64,000 bases of DNA from JADZAI01 sp047602465. GTDB taxonomy: Bacteria; Pseudomonadota; Alphaproteobacteria; Micropepsales; Micropepsaceae. Position numbers and translations under genes: made by a program. Shown piece after piece: positions 44,138 through 52,209 of the stretch. The notes below the pieces were generated by a model. The model saw only the letters and a list, made by a program, of their open reading frames with translations, searched no databases and was not told the DNA's origin. Within the stretch, counting starts at the first letter, position 1; each line of letters starts with the position of its first letter. The stretch spans positions 372,001-436,000 of the forward strand of contig JASGHF010000001.1 in NCBI GenBank assembly GCA_047602465.1, given 5' to 3'.

Positions 44138-45469
44138 CTACGCGATGCCCGTTTCAAAAAGTGATCGAAGATAGGGCGTCAGGAATTTCCCCTCCGGATC
44201 GACGCGGCGGCGCGCGGCGCCGAAACGCTGCCATTCGGGATAGATCCAGGCGAAATCCCGGCCCGTGAGATTGTGCTGCTTGCCCCAGTGCGGGCGGCCC
44301 TCATGCGCGCGGAAGACATCCTCGCAGGCCCGGAACAGCGCAGATTGGTCCATGCCGGCATATTGATGCACCGACAGGGTCGCGCTGTCCCGCCCGTGAA
44401 ACGGGCTGAGCCAGATATCGTCGCCCTGCACGAAGCGGAATTCGATCGGGAACGCCGTCGGGATCTTGTCCTTGCGGATGCGCCCCACCACGGCGCGGAT
44501 CGCCGCCGCCGCCTGGTCGCGCGGCACGGCGTACTCCATCTCGTTGAACCGTGTGTTGCGGGCCGAGGGAAACGTCTCCCAGCTCCAGCGCACACGGCCC
44601 GGCTTCGCCTCGCCCGCCGCCATCTGCTTCGTCAGCAGACGGTGAAAGAAGCCGGAGGATCGCGGCACCCGCTTCACGAGCTTGCAGATCATGTTGAACA
44701 GCTTGTCGTCCCGGCTCACCCGCTCGCCGCGCGCCTTCATGGCGGGAATGTCCAGCGCGCGCATCGGCGGCTCGCCGCGCCATTCGTCCAGCGTCTTCAC
44801 CACCACCTGGTCGGCATAGGGAAACCAGAAGAACTCGAAATGCCGGTGGATTTTCGCAAAGCCCTCCAGGTCATCCAGAATCTGGTCCGCCGGCGCGACA
44901 TAGCTCGCCTCGGTCAGCGCGAAGGACGGCACGCAGGCCAGGCGGAAGCGCGTGATGACGCCAAGGCTGCCGACCGAAAGCCGCGCCGCTTCAAAGAGTT
45001 CGGCATCGCTCCTGCGATCCAGATTCAGGATGTCGCCGCTCGCCGTCACCAGCGTCACGCCCGTCACCATGGTCGACAGCGACCCCAGCGTCAGGCCTGT
45101 CCCGTGCGTACCCGTCCCGATCGCACCGCCCAGCGTCTGCCGGTCGATATCGCCCTGGTTCGCCAGCGCCAGCCCATGCGGATGCAGCAGCGGCCCGACG
45201 GCATAGACCGGCGTCCCTGCCCACAGCTCCGCCTCGCCCGCCGCGGCGTCCACCGAGATGAGGCCACTCATATTCTCCAGGCTGACGATCGCCCCGGTCG
45301 AGGCGCAGAGCGGCGTGAAGGAATGTCCCGATCCCATGGGGCGCACCGGCCCCGCGAAGCCGCGCAGCAGGGCGGCAAGTTCCGCCTCGTCGCGTGGGCG
45401 CCAGATTGCCGAAGGCGACGCCGTGACGCCGCCGGACCAGTTCGACCATTTCTGCGATGTATCAGCCAT
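44138..45469 (-). CDS. FAD-linked oxidase of the D-arabinono/L-gulono-1,4-lactone oxidase type
   Basis: 443 residues of the vanillyl-alcohol-oxidase (PCMH) superfamily. The FAD domain has RPMGSGHSFTPLCAS near residue 45, GDIDRQTLGGAIGTGTHGTG near 105 and VGSLGVITRF near 165. The C-terminal ALO-type domain ends with HWGKQHNLTGRDFAWIYPEW, diagnostic of sugar-1,4-lactone oxidases. The His in GSGHS is the site that covalently binds FAD in eukaryotic relatives. No signal peptide. Natural substrate in bacteria unknown. Confidence 0.85.
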   Translation of the reverse strand: MADTSQKWSNWSGGVTASPSAIWRPRDEAELAALLRGFAGPVRPMGSGHSFTPLCASTGAIVSLENMSGLISVDAAAGEAELWAGTPVYAVGPLLHPHGLALANQGDIDRQTLGGAIGTGTHGTGLTLGSLSTMVTGVTLVTASGDILNLDRRSDAELFEAARLSVGSLGVITRFRLACVPSFALTEASYVAPADQILDDLEGFAKIHRHFEFFWFPYADQVVVKTLDEWRGEPPMRALDIPAMKARGERVSRDDKLFNMICKLVKRVPRSSGFFHRLLTKQMAAGEAKPGRVRWSWETFPSARNTRFNEMEYAVPRDQAAAAIRAVVGRIRKDKIPTAFPIEFRFVQGDDIWLSPFHGRDSATLSVHQYAGMDQSALFRACEDVFRAHEGRPHWGKQHNLTGRDFAWIYPEWQRFGAARRRVDPEGKFLTPYLRSLFETGIA

Positions 45470-45499
45470 GGCGCGAAGCTATCCGCTCCGCGCCGCGGT

Positions 45500-46522
45500 T
45501 CAATCCTCGATCGGCCGGAATGCTGCGGCGCGTTCCTCGGCGTCACGCACTTCGCTGGCCTGCAGCTCCAGCCGCAGCCGGTCCATCGCGGTCGGGGCGT
45601 TGTTGTCGACCCGGCCCGAACCGTCCACCGGCGGCGAGGCGAAGCCCTGCTCGGCGGCCAGCGTGTAGAATTTCAGCGCCTCGATCCGGTCTTCCAGCAC
45701 GCCGTCGCCCGTCTCCAGCATGGTCGCGTAATTGTACTGCGCCTGCGGCAGACCGCGCTCGGCGGCCTTGCGATACCACTCCGACGCCGTCGCCAGATCG
45801 GCCGGAACCCCGGTGCCGTATTCGTACAGCGTGCCCATCTCGAACTGCGCGCGCGCCTCATTGGCCTTCGCGGCCTGCAGCATGAACTTCGCGCCGTCCA
45901 CGACATCGCGCTTCACGACATTCGGCTTGCCGTCCAGCAACTCCACGCCCAGACGATAGGCCGCCCAGCGGTCGCCCGCTTCGGCGCGCGCGCGCCAGTT
46001 GGCCAGCGCCTCGGGATAAAGCCCGTTGCGGAACATGACCTCGCCTTCGTCGGATTTCGCCGCATCGGCTGCGCTCACGGCCACGCGGGCCTCGGACGCG
46101 GCAGGGGCCGGCTGAGCCGCCGCAGGGGCTTCCGCAACCCGCATCGCGTCCGGCGACACGGCCATGGCCTCCTGCGCCCCGGCCGGCCGCGCCAGCGGGG
46201 TATCCTGCGAAAGCCCGGTTTCGGGCAGGCTCGCGGTCAGCGCCACGTCGCCCTTGGCCTCCCGCGCGCGCTGCAATTCCACCTTGGCCGTGCGGATATT
46301 CTCACCCGGTTTCGGCGCAAAGGCGTTCCGCTCCTGGATCATGCGGTCGATATCGGCGCGCTCGATCTTCTGCGGCGCGGCGACCGCCACCTGCGTGGCG
46401 GCGGCCCCGCGTTCAGGGACGTTGGCGAAGAACAAATAGAATCCGGCGCCCGCCAGCGCCGCCGCGAAAGCGACACCACTGAACAGCAAGGTTCGCGACG
46501 GGTCTCTCATAGAAACTGACAT
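45500..46522 (-). CDS. SEL1-repeat protein with N-terminal membrane anchor
   Basis: 340 residues. One N-terminal membrane segment (about 10-30, LLFSGVAFAAALAGAGFYLFF), an Ala/Pro-rich linker (about 95-150), then four Sel1/TPR-like units of about 36 residues: LYPEALANWRARAEAGDRWAAYRLG, AKFMLQAAKANEARAQFEMG, ASEWYRKAAERGLPQAQYNYA and ALKFYTLAAEQGF. Such proteins scaffold periplasmic or signalling assemblies; the partner is unknown. Divergent from the MOSC gene. Confidence 0.82.
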   Translation of the reverse strand: MSVSMRDPSRTLLFSGVAFAAALAGAGFYLFFANVPERGAAATQVAVAAPQKIERADIDRMIQERNAFAPKPGENIRTAKVELQRAREAKGDVALTASLPETGLSQDTPLARPAGAQEAMAVSPDAMRVAEAPAAAQPAPAASEARVAVSAADAAKSDEGEVMFRNGLYPEALANWRARAEAGDRWAAYRLGVELLDGKPNVVKRDVVDGAKFMLQAAKANEARAQFEMGTLYEYGTGVPADLATASEWYRKAAERGLPQAQYNYATMLETGDGVLEDRIEALKFYTLAAEQGFASPPVDGSGRVDNNAPTAMDRLRLELQASEVRDAEERAAAFRPIED

Positions 46523-46609
46523 TCACAATCCGTGATCCGAGTCACACTGACCTTGCCTGCGGACTATGGCAAGACGGCGGCGATGGCGCGGCGGCAGGGA
46601 GGGCATGAC

Positions 46610-47152
46610 ATGACAGCACGGGTGATCGCCGTCTGCCGTTCCTCGTCCCATACGATGAGCAAACCCATTGAAGAATCGATAAAATTGCTCGCCGGGCTGG
46701 GCGTCGAGGGCGATGCCCATGCGGGCAAGACCGTGAAGCACCGCTCCCGTGTGGCGCGCACGCCCGATCTTCCCAATCTGCGCCAGGTTCACCTGATTCA
46801 TGCCGGGCTTTTCGCCGAGGTCGCCGGTTCCGGCTTCGCCGTCACGCCCGGCCTGATGGGTGAGAACATCACCACCGAAGGCATCGACCTGCTGGCTCTC
46901 CCGCGCGGCGCGCGACTCCGTCTCGGGCCGGATGCGCTCATCGAGATCACCGGCCTCCGCAACCCCTGCTACCAGCTCGACGGCCTCCAGATGGGCCTCA
47001 TGCGCGCCTGCCTCGGCCGCGACGAGGCGGGCGAACCCATCCGCAAGGCCGGCGTCATGGCCATCGTCCTGGAAGGCGGAACGGTCCGGGCGGGCGACGG
47101 CATCGCCGTCACCCTGCCCGATGGTCCGCATGAAAGGCTGAAGGCGGTCTGA
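46610..47152 (+). CDS. MOSC-domain protein
   Basis: 180 residues; MOSC domains bind molybdenum cofactor or transfer its sulphur. Starts ARVIAVCRSSSHTMSKP, then GLGVEGDAHAGKTVKHRSR, NLRQVHLI and LMGENITTEGIDL, with the conserved cysteine in TGLRNPCYQLD (about residue 125), a standard small YiiM-like MOSC. GGAGG eight bases upstream supports ATG 46610 over the earlier in-frame ATG at 46532. A role in supplying the Moco enzymes of this window is inference only. Confidence 0.87.
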   Translation: MTARVIAVCRSSSHTMSKPIEESIKLLAGLGVEGDAHAGKTVKHRSRVARTPDLPNLRQVHLIHAGLFAEVAGSGFAVTPGLMGENITTEGIDLLALPRGARLRLGPDALIEITGLRNPCYQLDGLQMGLMRACLGRDEAGEPIRKAGVMAIVLEGGTVRAGDGIAVTLPDGPHERLKAV

Positions 47153-47170
47153 CAGGCCGCCTTCCGGCGC

Positions 47171-47506
47171 TTACTTCTTCTTGCAGGTCTCCTGCGCTTT
47201 TTGCATGACCGGCATGGCGGCGATCATCATCTTGGCGGCGTCTTCTTCAGAGATGCCGGCGGCCTTCAGGGCCTCTTCCTGATTGGCGTCGTCGGCTTCC
47301 ATCGCCTTCAGAACCGTCAGCATCACGTCCTTGGTCTTGGAATCCAGTTCCTTGTCCAGGATGTCGGCCGCGCACGCGCAGTCCGTCGTCTTGTCCGTCT
47401 TCTCGCACTGGGCCTGGATCTTGGCCTTGAAGTCGCCCGATCCGCCGCACGCCGCCACAATCCCGCCAAAGGCCATCACCGCGATGGCCGCACCCAACTT
47501 CTTCAT
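47171..47506 (-). CDS. small predicted lipoprotein
   Basis: 111 residues. The signal peptide ends in a lipobox-like GGIVAAC (Cys about residue 20). The mature part has two close cysteines (CEKTDKTTDCACAAD), a final CKKK, and otherwise Lys/Glu/Ala-rich helices. AGGGGA precedes the ATG at 47506. No family recognised. It ends 18 bases from the MOSC gene stop, convergent. Confidence 0.75.
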   Translation of the reverse strand: MKKLGAAIAVMAFGGIVAACGGSGDFKAKIQAQCEKTDKTTDCACAADILDKELDSKTKDVMLTVLKAMEADDANQEEALKAAGISEEDAAKMMIAAMPVMQKAQETCKKK

Positions 47507-47581
47507 CGTGAAAATCCCCTGATCCCGCCCGACAGCCGGACGATTCGATCTGACGGCATCTTGCCGCACCGCATCGGAAAA

Positions 47582-47659
47582 TGGCGACCCCGGCGTGAAC
47601 TCGAACACGCAACATCCTGCTTAGAAGGCAGGTGCTCTATCCGGTTGAGCTACGGGGTC
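47582..47659 (-). tRNA. tRNA-Arg(TCT) with an eight-base T loop
   Basis: Cloverleaf with acceptor GACCCCG/CGGGGTC, D arm GCTC/GAGC, anticodon arm CCTGC-CTTCTAA-GCAGG (anticodon TCT) and T stem GCGTG/CACGC; the CCA end is encoded. The T loop reads TTCGAGTT, eight bases instead of seven, making the gene 78 rather than 77 bases. The extra base lies in the AA at 47598-47599 (plus strand), where GACTC would be normal. This matches the single-base excess seen in six protein genes here. Confidence 0.9.
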
Positions 47660-47688
47660 TGGTCCGCATTTCAGCCGGTGGCCGCAGT

Positions 47689-47991
47689 TCAATGCGTCCA
47701 CAGGCCCTTGCGGTCGTATCTGAAATTGTCGGCATAGGCCCGGATATTGGGCTTGCGCTCCCGCGGCTCGAACACCTGATAGGGGATCGCATTCGCCTCG
47801 GCATAGGCGACCGCCTCGTCCTTCGTCTCGAAGGTCAGCTTCAGCTGCGTGCGCGTGTCGCCGGTCGAGGTCCAGCCCATCAGCGGCTCCACCACGCGCT
47901 TCTCCGACGGCTCGAACTCCAGCACCCAGCCGGTCTTGGCCTGACCGGACTGCATGGCGGTTTTCGCGGGGCGATAGATGCGGGCGAGCAT
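47689..47991 (-). CDS. NADH dehydrogenase accessory subunit, NDUFS4/ETC complex I type
   Basis: 100 residues homologous to the 18-kDa (NDUFS4) supernumerary subunit found in alphaproteobacteria and mitochondria. Opening LARIYRPAKTAMQSGQAKTGWVLEF, then WTSTGDTRTQLKLTFETKDEAVAYAE and a final YADNFRYDRKGLWTH, all characteristic. ATG 47991 is the conserved start; the frame runs 20 codons further without similarity. It acts at complex I in the inner membrane. Confidence 0.9.
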   Translation of the reverse strand: MLARIYRPAKTAMQSGQAKTGWVLEFEPSEKRVVEPLMGWTSTGDTRTQLKLTFETKDEAVAYAEANAIPYQVFEPRERKPNIRAYADNFRYDRKGLWTH

Positions 47992-48036
47992 GGGAGAAGG
48001 TTCCGGCGCTACGTTCGACGCGCATGTAGCAAAAAG

Positions 48037-48065
48037 AAAGGCCGGGGCCAATGCCGCCGGCCTTT
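48037..48065 (-). terminator. Rho-independent terminator after the secreted-protein gene
   Basis: Nine-base-pair outer stem (AAAGGCCGG with CCGGCCTTT), inner GGC/GCC pairing, and CTTTTTGC following on the minus strand. It sits 22 bases past the stop at 48087 and before the complex I subunit gene. Confidence 0.8.
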
Positions 48066-48086
48066 CCTCGCAAAACGGCTGAGGCC

Positions 48087-48975
48087 TTACAGCTTCGGCC
48101 CTTCCGCCGGGGCGGGATTGTCGTTCGCCATCTTCTCGGCCAGCGCCTTGTTCAGGAAGTCATCGGTCGCGACGGCGTTCTCATAGACGCGCGAGGGCGC
48201 CCACATCGACACCGCCAGCGAGTTCGACGAGGCCCGGCGTGGTCGAGCCGTTGATCGTGACTTTGAGGATGATCGAGCAGTCCTTCCGCTCCGCCTGATA
48301 GGCGCGCGGCGTGTGCGACTGGCCCGGCTGATCGTCGAACTGATAGGAACCCACGCCTTCGATCATGCGGATGCAGACATCGGACGTCCCGGGCGCAGGC
48401 GCGCCGAACGACGTCGTGCCCTCTGGGTAGGTCACCTTCTCGCCCTTGAAATACACATAGTAATAGCTCGCCATGAACTCGCTGTTGGCCGGATCGACCC
48501 ATGACGGCTCGCCGTATTTCTCCTTCACCGACGCTTCGATGTCGGGCCGGCGCGGCAGCTCGGCCGCGCCCCAGCGCAATGTGCGTTCAACGATTCCCAC
48601 GCGCTCGCCGGACACGCCCGTCGTGAAGGTCATGTTCAGGAAATCCTGACCGCCGGTCGGCGTGTTCTTGTTGGCGGTGTATCCGGACGCATAGCGGAAG
48701 AAGACCTGGATGCCGTACTCGCCCGCGACGCCCACTTCCGACTCGCTCAGGCGGCCTTCGCTCGCATCGACGCCGACGCCTGCAAGCGCGGCGGCCTGCG
48801 CCGCCTCGCGCGGCATGCCGATCTTGATGCCCAGAACGTCGATCGCGGCGGGCGCCCCGTTCGTCTCCCACCCTTCCGCCAGATCGTTCACCACCGGAAA
48901 CGGCGGCGCGGCCTCCTGCGCCATGGCGAACGCCGACAGCGAAGCAGCCGTCATCAAAGCAACAGCGATACGCAT
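48087..48975 (-). CDS. exported protein of unknown function, apparent +1 frameshift
   Basis: Signal peptide at 1-19 (IAVALMTAASLSAFAMA), then a single domain with IDVLGIKIGMPREAAQAA, VFFRYASGYTANKNTP and VKEKYGEPSWVDPANSEFMASYYYVYF. As written it ends at residue 264 in a low-quality tail (ELAGGVDVGALARL). Dropping one base of the TT at 48223-48224 (plus strand) gives GLVDSLAVSMWAPSRVYENA and extends to a stop at 48087 with a typical acidic C-terminus (EKMANDNPAPAEGPKL). Length is 889 bases (3n+1), 295 residues when repaired. A strong terminator follows this second stop, supporting the repair. No family known to me. Confidence 0.75.
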
Positions 48976-49095
48976 AACCCCTCCTCATGCGCCCCCGAGC
49001 GCCCTTGCCCCAAAATGCGGTTGAGGCGGACGGAGGGCAATCAACCCAGACGGGTGTTTGATGCCCGGCACCCGCGCCGGCTTCAGAAATTGCGT

Positions 49096-49533
49096 CTAGC
49101 CGGGCGGCCGCGACAGCTTCTCGACCCGCCCCGCATGCCGCCCGCCGGCGAACGCGGTCGCCAGGAAAGCGTCGAGACAGGCCTTCGCCATGTCCACGCC
49201 CGTCAGCCGCGCGCCCATCGCGATCACATTGGCGTCGTTGTGTTCGCGCGCCAGCGCCGCCGACAGCGGCTCCGACACCAGCGCGCAGCGACAGGCCGGA
49301 TTCCGGTTCACCGCCATCGAGATGCCGATGCCCGATCCGCACAGCGCCACCCCGCGCTCGGCCGCTCCGCCTGCCACGGCGGCGGCCAGGGCATAGCCGT
49401 AATCGGGATAGTCCACCCGCTCCGCCGTCTGAGGCCCCAAATCCGTCACCTCATGCCCCAGCCCGGCCAGATAGTCCCGCAGCGCCGCCTTCAGCTCGAC
49501 GGCGGCATGGTCCGAGGCGATGGCGATCCGCAC
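49096..49533 (-). CDS. rpiB: ribose-5-phosphate isomerase B
   Basis: Interconverts ribose 5-phosphate and ribulose 5-phosphate. 145 residues: IAIASDHAAVELKAALRDYL at the N-terminus, YPDYGYALA, the catalytic-cysteine loop ALCGSGIGISMAVNRNPACR and REHNDANVIAMGAR. Start is GTG 49533, as the canonical VRIAIASDH begins there; the open frame runs on into the tRNA-Pro gene. The 120 bases between it and the secreted-protein gene show nothing clear. Confidence 0.93.
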   Translation of the reverse strand: MRIAIASDHAAVELKAALRDYLAGLGHEVTDLGPQTAERVDYPDYGYALAAAVAGGAAERGVALCGSGIGISMAVNRNPACRCALVSEPLSAALAREHNDANVIAMGARLTGVDMAKACLDAFLATAFAGGRHAGRVEKLSRPPG

Positions 49534-49555
49534 GGAACTCGTCCTTTTTGAAAAA

Positions 49556-49632
49556 TGGTCGGGGCGGCGTGATTCGAACACGCGACCCTCTGCTCCCAAA
49601 GCAGATGCGCTACCAGACTGCGCTACGCCCCG
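49556..49632 (-). tRNA. tRNA-Pro(TGG)
   Basis: Complete 77-base cloverleaf with acceptor CGGGGCG/CGCCCCG, anticodon loop TTTGGGA (anticodon TGG), T arm GCGTG-TTCGAAT-CACGC and encoded CCA. Normal seven-base T loop, in contrast with tRNA-Arg. It lies between the thioesterase gene and rpiB, on the same strand. Confidence 0.97.
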
Positions 49633-49648
49633 TCCGGCCGCGTGGCTA

Positions 49649-50101
49649 TCACGCTCCACCCTCGCCGCTCAAGGCGCGCTTTGCCCGCCTTGCATGGGCT
49701 TCCATCAGCTTGAAGACCCCGCTCGCGGTCAGCACCAGCCGCGACCCGCTGCGGATTTCGCACTCGGCGAACGCCATCGACCGCGTCACCCGTGTCGTGC
49801 GGGCCGTGCCTTCCACCCATTCGCCCGCCCGCGCCGGGTTCAGGAAATCGCTCGTCATGCGGATCGTCAGGATCGGCGTTCCGCTCGCCCGGAAGCAGGC
49901 CTCGGCCAGCAGCCCGTCGGCGAAGGCCATCAGCCATCCGCCATGCACCAGCCCGAACGAATTGCAGTGCCGGTCCAGCACGCGGAAACCGCGCTTCCAC
50001 ACCGTCCCGTCGTCATAGCCATAGATCGGTCCGTTATGGCTCGTGAACGGCCCGCGCCCCTTGGCCGGCGTAAAACCTTCCGGCGGGGATGGATCGCTCA
50101 A
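49649..50101 (-). CDS. PaaI-like hotdog thioesterase
   Basis: 150 residues with a hotdog fold. The active-site helix region is FGLVHGGWLMAFADGLLAE, followed by ILTIRMTSDFLNPARAGEWVEG and SMAFAECEIRSGSRLVLTASGVFK. It probably cleaves an acyl-CoA; the substrate is unknown. The start appears to be TTG 50101, overlapping the DUF192 stop (TTGA), with no ATG nearby. Confidence 0.85.
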   Translation of the reverse strand: MSDPSPPEGFTPAKGRGPFTSHNGPIYGYDDGTVWKRGFRVLDRHCNSFGLVHGGWLMAFADGLLAEACFRASGTPILTIRMTSDFLNPARAGEWVEGTARTTRVTRSMAFAECEIRSGSRLVLTASGVFKLMEAHARRAKRALSGEGGA

Positions 50102-50589
50102 GGCGCATTCCCGAAAATCTCGTGACGCACGGTGTCGCCGGCTTTGATCCCCAGACGCTCCACCGTGCCCGCATTCAGCTCCACCACGGCGCGCACCGGC
50201 TCGCCGGAAGCGATGATGTCCAGGCTATAGGGCACCGCGCCGGTGGCGACGCCGCTCACCGTGCCGTCGGCGCGGACGAACACCATGTCCAGCGGCAGGA
50301 CGGTGTTCTTCATCCACATCGAGATCGCGACATCGCGGTGATAGTCGAAGATCATCCCGGCATCGGCCGCCATGGTCTCGCGATACATCAGCCCGCGCTC
50401 GCGCTGCTCGGGCGTCTCGGCGACCTCCACCGTGAAGCGCTGCGGCCCCGCCGCCGTCACGATCTCCAGCGGCGTGGTGCGGAAGCTGATCTGCGTCACC
50501 CCCTCCGGCGCAGGGGCCGGGGCCGGGTCGGCGCAGGCGGCGGTGGTCAGGCTCAGGACGGCGGCGAAAGCGGCGGCGAAGCGAAGCAT
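50098..50589 (-). CDS. exported DUF192 protein
   Basis: 163 residues. The signal peptide ends near residue 20 (AAVLSLTTAACA, with a cysteine that could be lipidated), followed by an Ala/Pro linker and one DUF192 domain: FTVEVAETPEQRERGLMYRETM, GMIFDYHRDVAISMWMKNTVLPLDMVFV and DTVRHEIF. The domain's function is unknown; many are periplasmic. Divergent from the TPP riboswitch/thiZXY unit. Confidence 0.88.
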   Translation of the reverse strand: MLRFAAAFAAVLSLTTAACADPAPAPAPEGVTQISFRTTPLEIVTAAGPQRFTVEVAETPEQRERGLMYRETMAADAGMIFDYHRDVAISMWMKNTVLPLDMVFVRADGTVSGVATGAVPYSLDIIASGEPVRAVVELNAGTVERLGIKAGDTVRHEIFGNAP

Positions 50590-50634
50590 GAAACAACTCG
50601 ATCAGAGGACGGCACCGCCTCTATACTGCGCCTC

Positions 50635-50730
50635 CAACCAGGGGAGCCGCCAGAGGCGCGGCTGAGAGGTTCCGGCAGGGAACGACCCTTTGAACCTGAC
50701 CCGGTTTGCACCGGCGGAGGGAGGGGACGA
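50635..50730 (+). promoter_or_regulatory. TPP (THI-box) riboswitch
   Basis: Carries the conserved parts of the thiamine-pyrophosphate aptamer in order: GGGGAGCC near 50640, GGCTGAGAGG at 50660-50669, ACCCTTTGAACCTGA at about 50685-50699 and CCGGCGGAGGGAGG at 50711-50724. The last block is also the ribosome site (GGAGGGAGGGG, 50716-50726) for the TTG start at 50735, so TPP binding should hide it and block translation of the transporter. Confidence 0.93.
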
Positions 50731-50734
50731 TCCG

Positions 50735-51454
50735 TTGAGCGCCGATACCGCGCCTTCCATCCGTCTGTCGGGGTTCGGCCTCGCCTATGACGGCGCAGCG
50801 CTGTTCCAGGCGCTCGACTTCACCGCGTCCGGGGCGGGCCTCACCGCCGTGCTGGGGGCCAGCGGCGTCGGCAAGTCCACCCTGCTCCGCGCCGTCGCCG
50901 GCCTCGTCCCCGCTGCCGGCGCCGTCATCACGGCCGGCGCGGTCAGCCTGATGGCGCAGGACGACGCCCTCCTCCCCTGGGCCGATGCCGCCGCCAATGT
51001 CGCCATCGGCGACCGCCTGCGCGGCGCCCGGCCCGATTTCGCCCGCGCCCGCACCCTGCTCAAATCCGTCGGCCTTGCAGACATCCCCGGCCTTCCCGCC
51101 ACATGGTCGGGCGGCATGAGAAAGCGCGTCGCCCTCGCGCGCCTGCTCTACGAAGATCGCCCCATCGCGCTGCTCGACGAACCCTTCGCCGCGCTCGACG
51201 CCCTCACCCGCGTCACCATCCACGCCCTCGCCGCGCGCCTGCTGGAAGGCCGCCTCGCCCTCCTCGTTACGCACGACCCGCTTGAGGCGCTCGCGCTCGC
51301 CGACCGCATCGTCGTCCTCGCCGGCAGCCCTGCCCGCATCACGCTCGACGAGGAACCGCCACTGCGTCCCCACGCCGCGCGCCGCGATCCGCTCGATCCC
51401 TCGCACCGCCGGTTGCACGCCCGCATCCTCGCCGCCCTCGGGGCCGCGCCATGA
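50735..51454 (+). CDS. thiZ: thiamine-precursor ABC transporter, ATP-binding protein
   Basis: 239 residues: Walker A GASGVGKSTLL, Q-loop LMAQDDALLPWADAAANV, signature TWSGGMRKRVALARLL, Walker B IALLDEPFAALDALTR and the switch histidine LVTHDPLEAL. Start is TTG 50735, eight bases after the ribosome site formed by the riboswitch; upstream in-frame codons lie inside the aptamer. The TPP element and a NMT1-type binding protein in the operon point to a thiamine pyrimidine precursor (HMP or formylaminopyrimidine). Its stop overlaps the permease start (ATGA). Confidence 0.9.
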   Translation: MSADTAPSIRLSGFGLAYDGAALFQALDFTASGAGLTAVLGASGVGKSTLLRAVAGLVPAAGAVITAGAVSLMAQDDALLPWADAAANVAIGDRLRGARPDFARARTLLKSVGLADIPGLPATWSGGMRKRVALARLLYEDRPIALLDEPFAALDALTRVTIHALAARLLEGRLALLVTHDPLEALALADRIVVLAGSPARITLDEEPPLRPHAARRDPLDPSHRRLHARILAALGAAP

Positions 51455-52209
51455 AGGCCGCGCTCGCCGCCCTCGCCGTACTCATCGTCCTCCTCGCCAT
51501 CTGGCAGGCGGTCAGCACCCTCACCGGCCTGCCGCACTACATCCTCCCCTCGCCGGCCGAAACCTTCGCCGCCGGATGGTCCCAGCGCGACTTCATCGCC
51601 GCCAACGCCCTCGTCACGCTCAGCGAAATGGCGCTCGGCTTCCTCGCCGGATCGCTCGCCGGCATCCTCATCGCGCTCGCCATGGCCGCCGCCGCGCCGG
51701 TCCGCGCCGTCCTCCGTCCGGCGCTCATCGCCAGCCAGGCGATCCCTGTCTTCGCCCTCGCCCCGATCTTCGTGCTGTGGATGGGCTACGGCCTCGCGCC
51801 CAAGATCGCCATCGCCGCCCTCGTCATCTTCTTTCCCGTCGCCATCGCCTTCGCCGACGGCCTCCGCCGCACGCCGCAGGCTCTGCGCGAAGCCGCCCGC
51901 GTCATGGCCGGACCGGGCTTCGCCGCCCGCCTCCGCATCCTCCGCCGCATCGCCCTCCCCGCCGCCTTGCCTGCGCTCGCCACAGGCCTCCGCCTCGGGG
52001 CCGGCGTCGCCGCGATCGCCGCCGTCATCGGCGAATGGGCCGGCTCCAGTTCGGGCCTCGGCTATCTGATGCTCTGGGCCAACAGCCGCAGCCAGGCGCC
52101 GCTGATGTTCGCCGCCCTCATCGTCCTCTTCGTCCTCGCCATCGCCTTCAGCGCCCTCATCGACCTTCTCAGCCGGAGACTGACCCCATGGCTCACGGAA
52201 ACACACTGA
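51451..52209 (+). CDS. thiX: thiamine-precursor ABC transporter, permease
   Basis: 252-residue inner-membrane subunit with about six membrane segments. The EAA loop is PQALREAARVMAGPGFAARLRIL, then ALPALATGLRLGAGVAAIAAVIGEW, as in SsuC/ThiX-type permeases. GLPHYILPSPAETF in the N-terminal periplasmic loop is shared by this group. It overlaps thiZ by four bases and thiY by 22. Confidence 0.9.
   Translation: MKAALAALAVLIVLLAIWQAVSTLTGLPHYILPSPAETFAAGWSQRDFIAANALVTLSEMALGFLAGSLAGILIALAMAAAAPVRAVLRPALIASQAIPVFALAPIFVLWMGYGLAPKIAIAALVIFFPVAIAFADGLRRTPQALREAARVMAGPGFAARLRILRRIALPAALPALATGLRLGAGVAAIAAVIGEWAGSSSGLGYLMLWANSRSQAPLMFAALIVLFVLAIAFSALIDLLSRRLTPWLTETH

Noticed and set aside
5023..48224. 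Programmed ribosomal frameshifting as the cause of the split genes
   Set aside because: The sites share no slippery heptamer or downstream structure, occur in unrelated genes, and a tRNA shows the same excess base.
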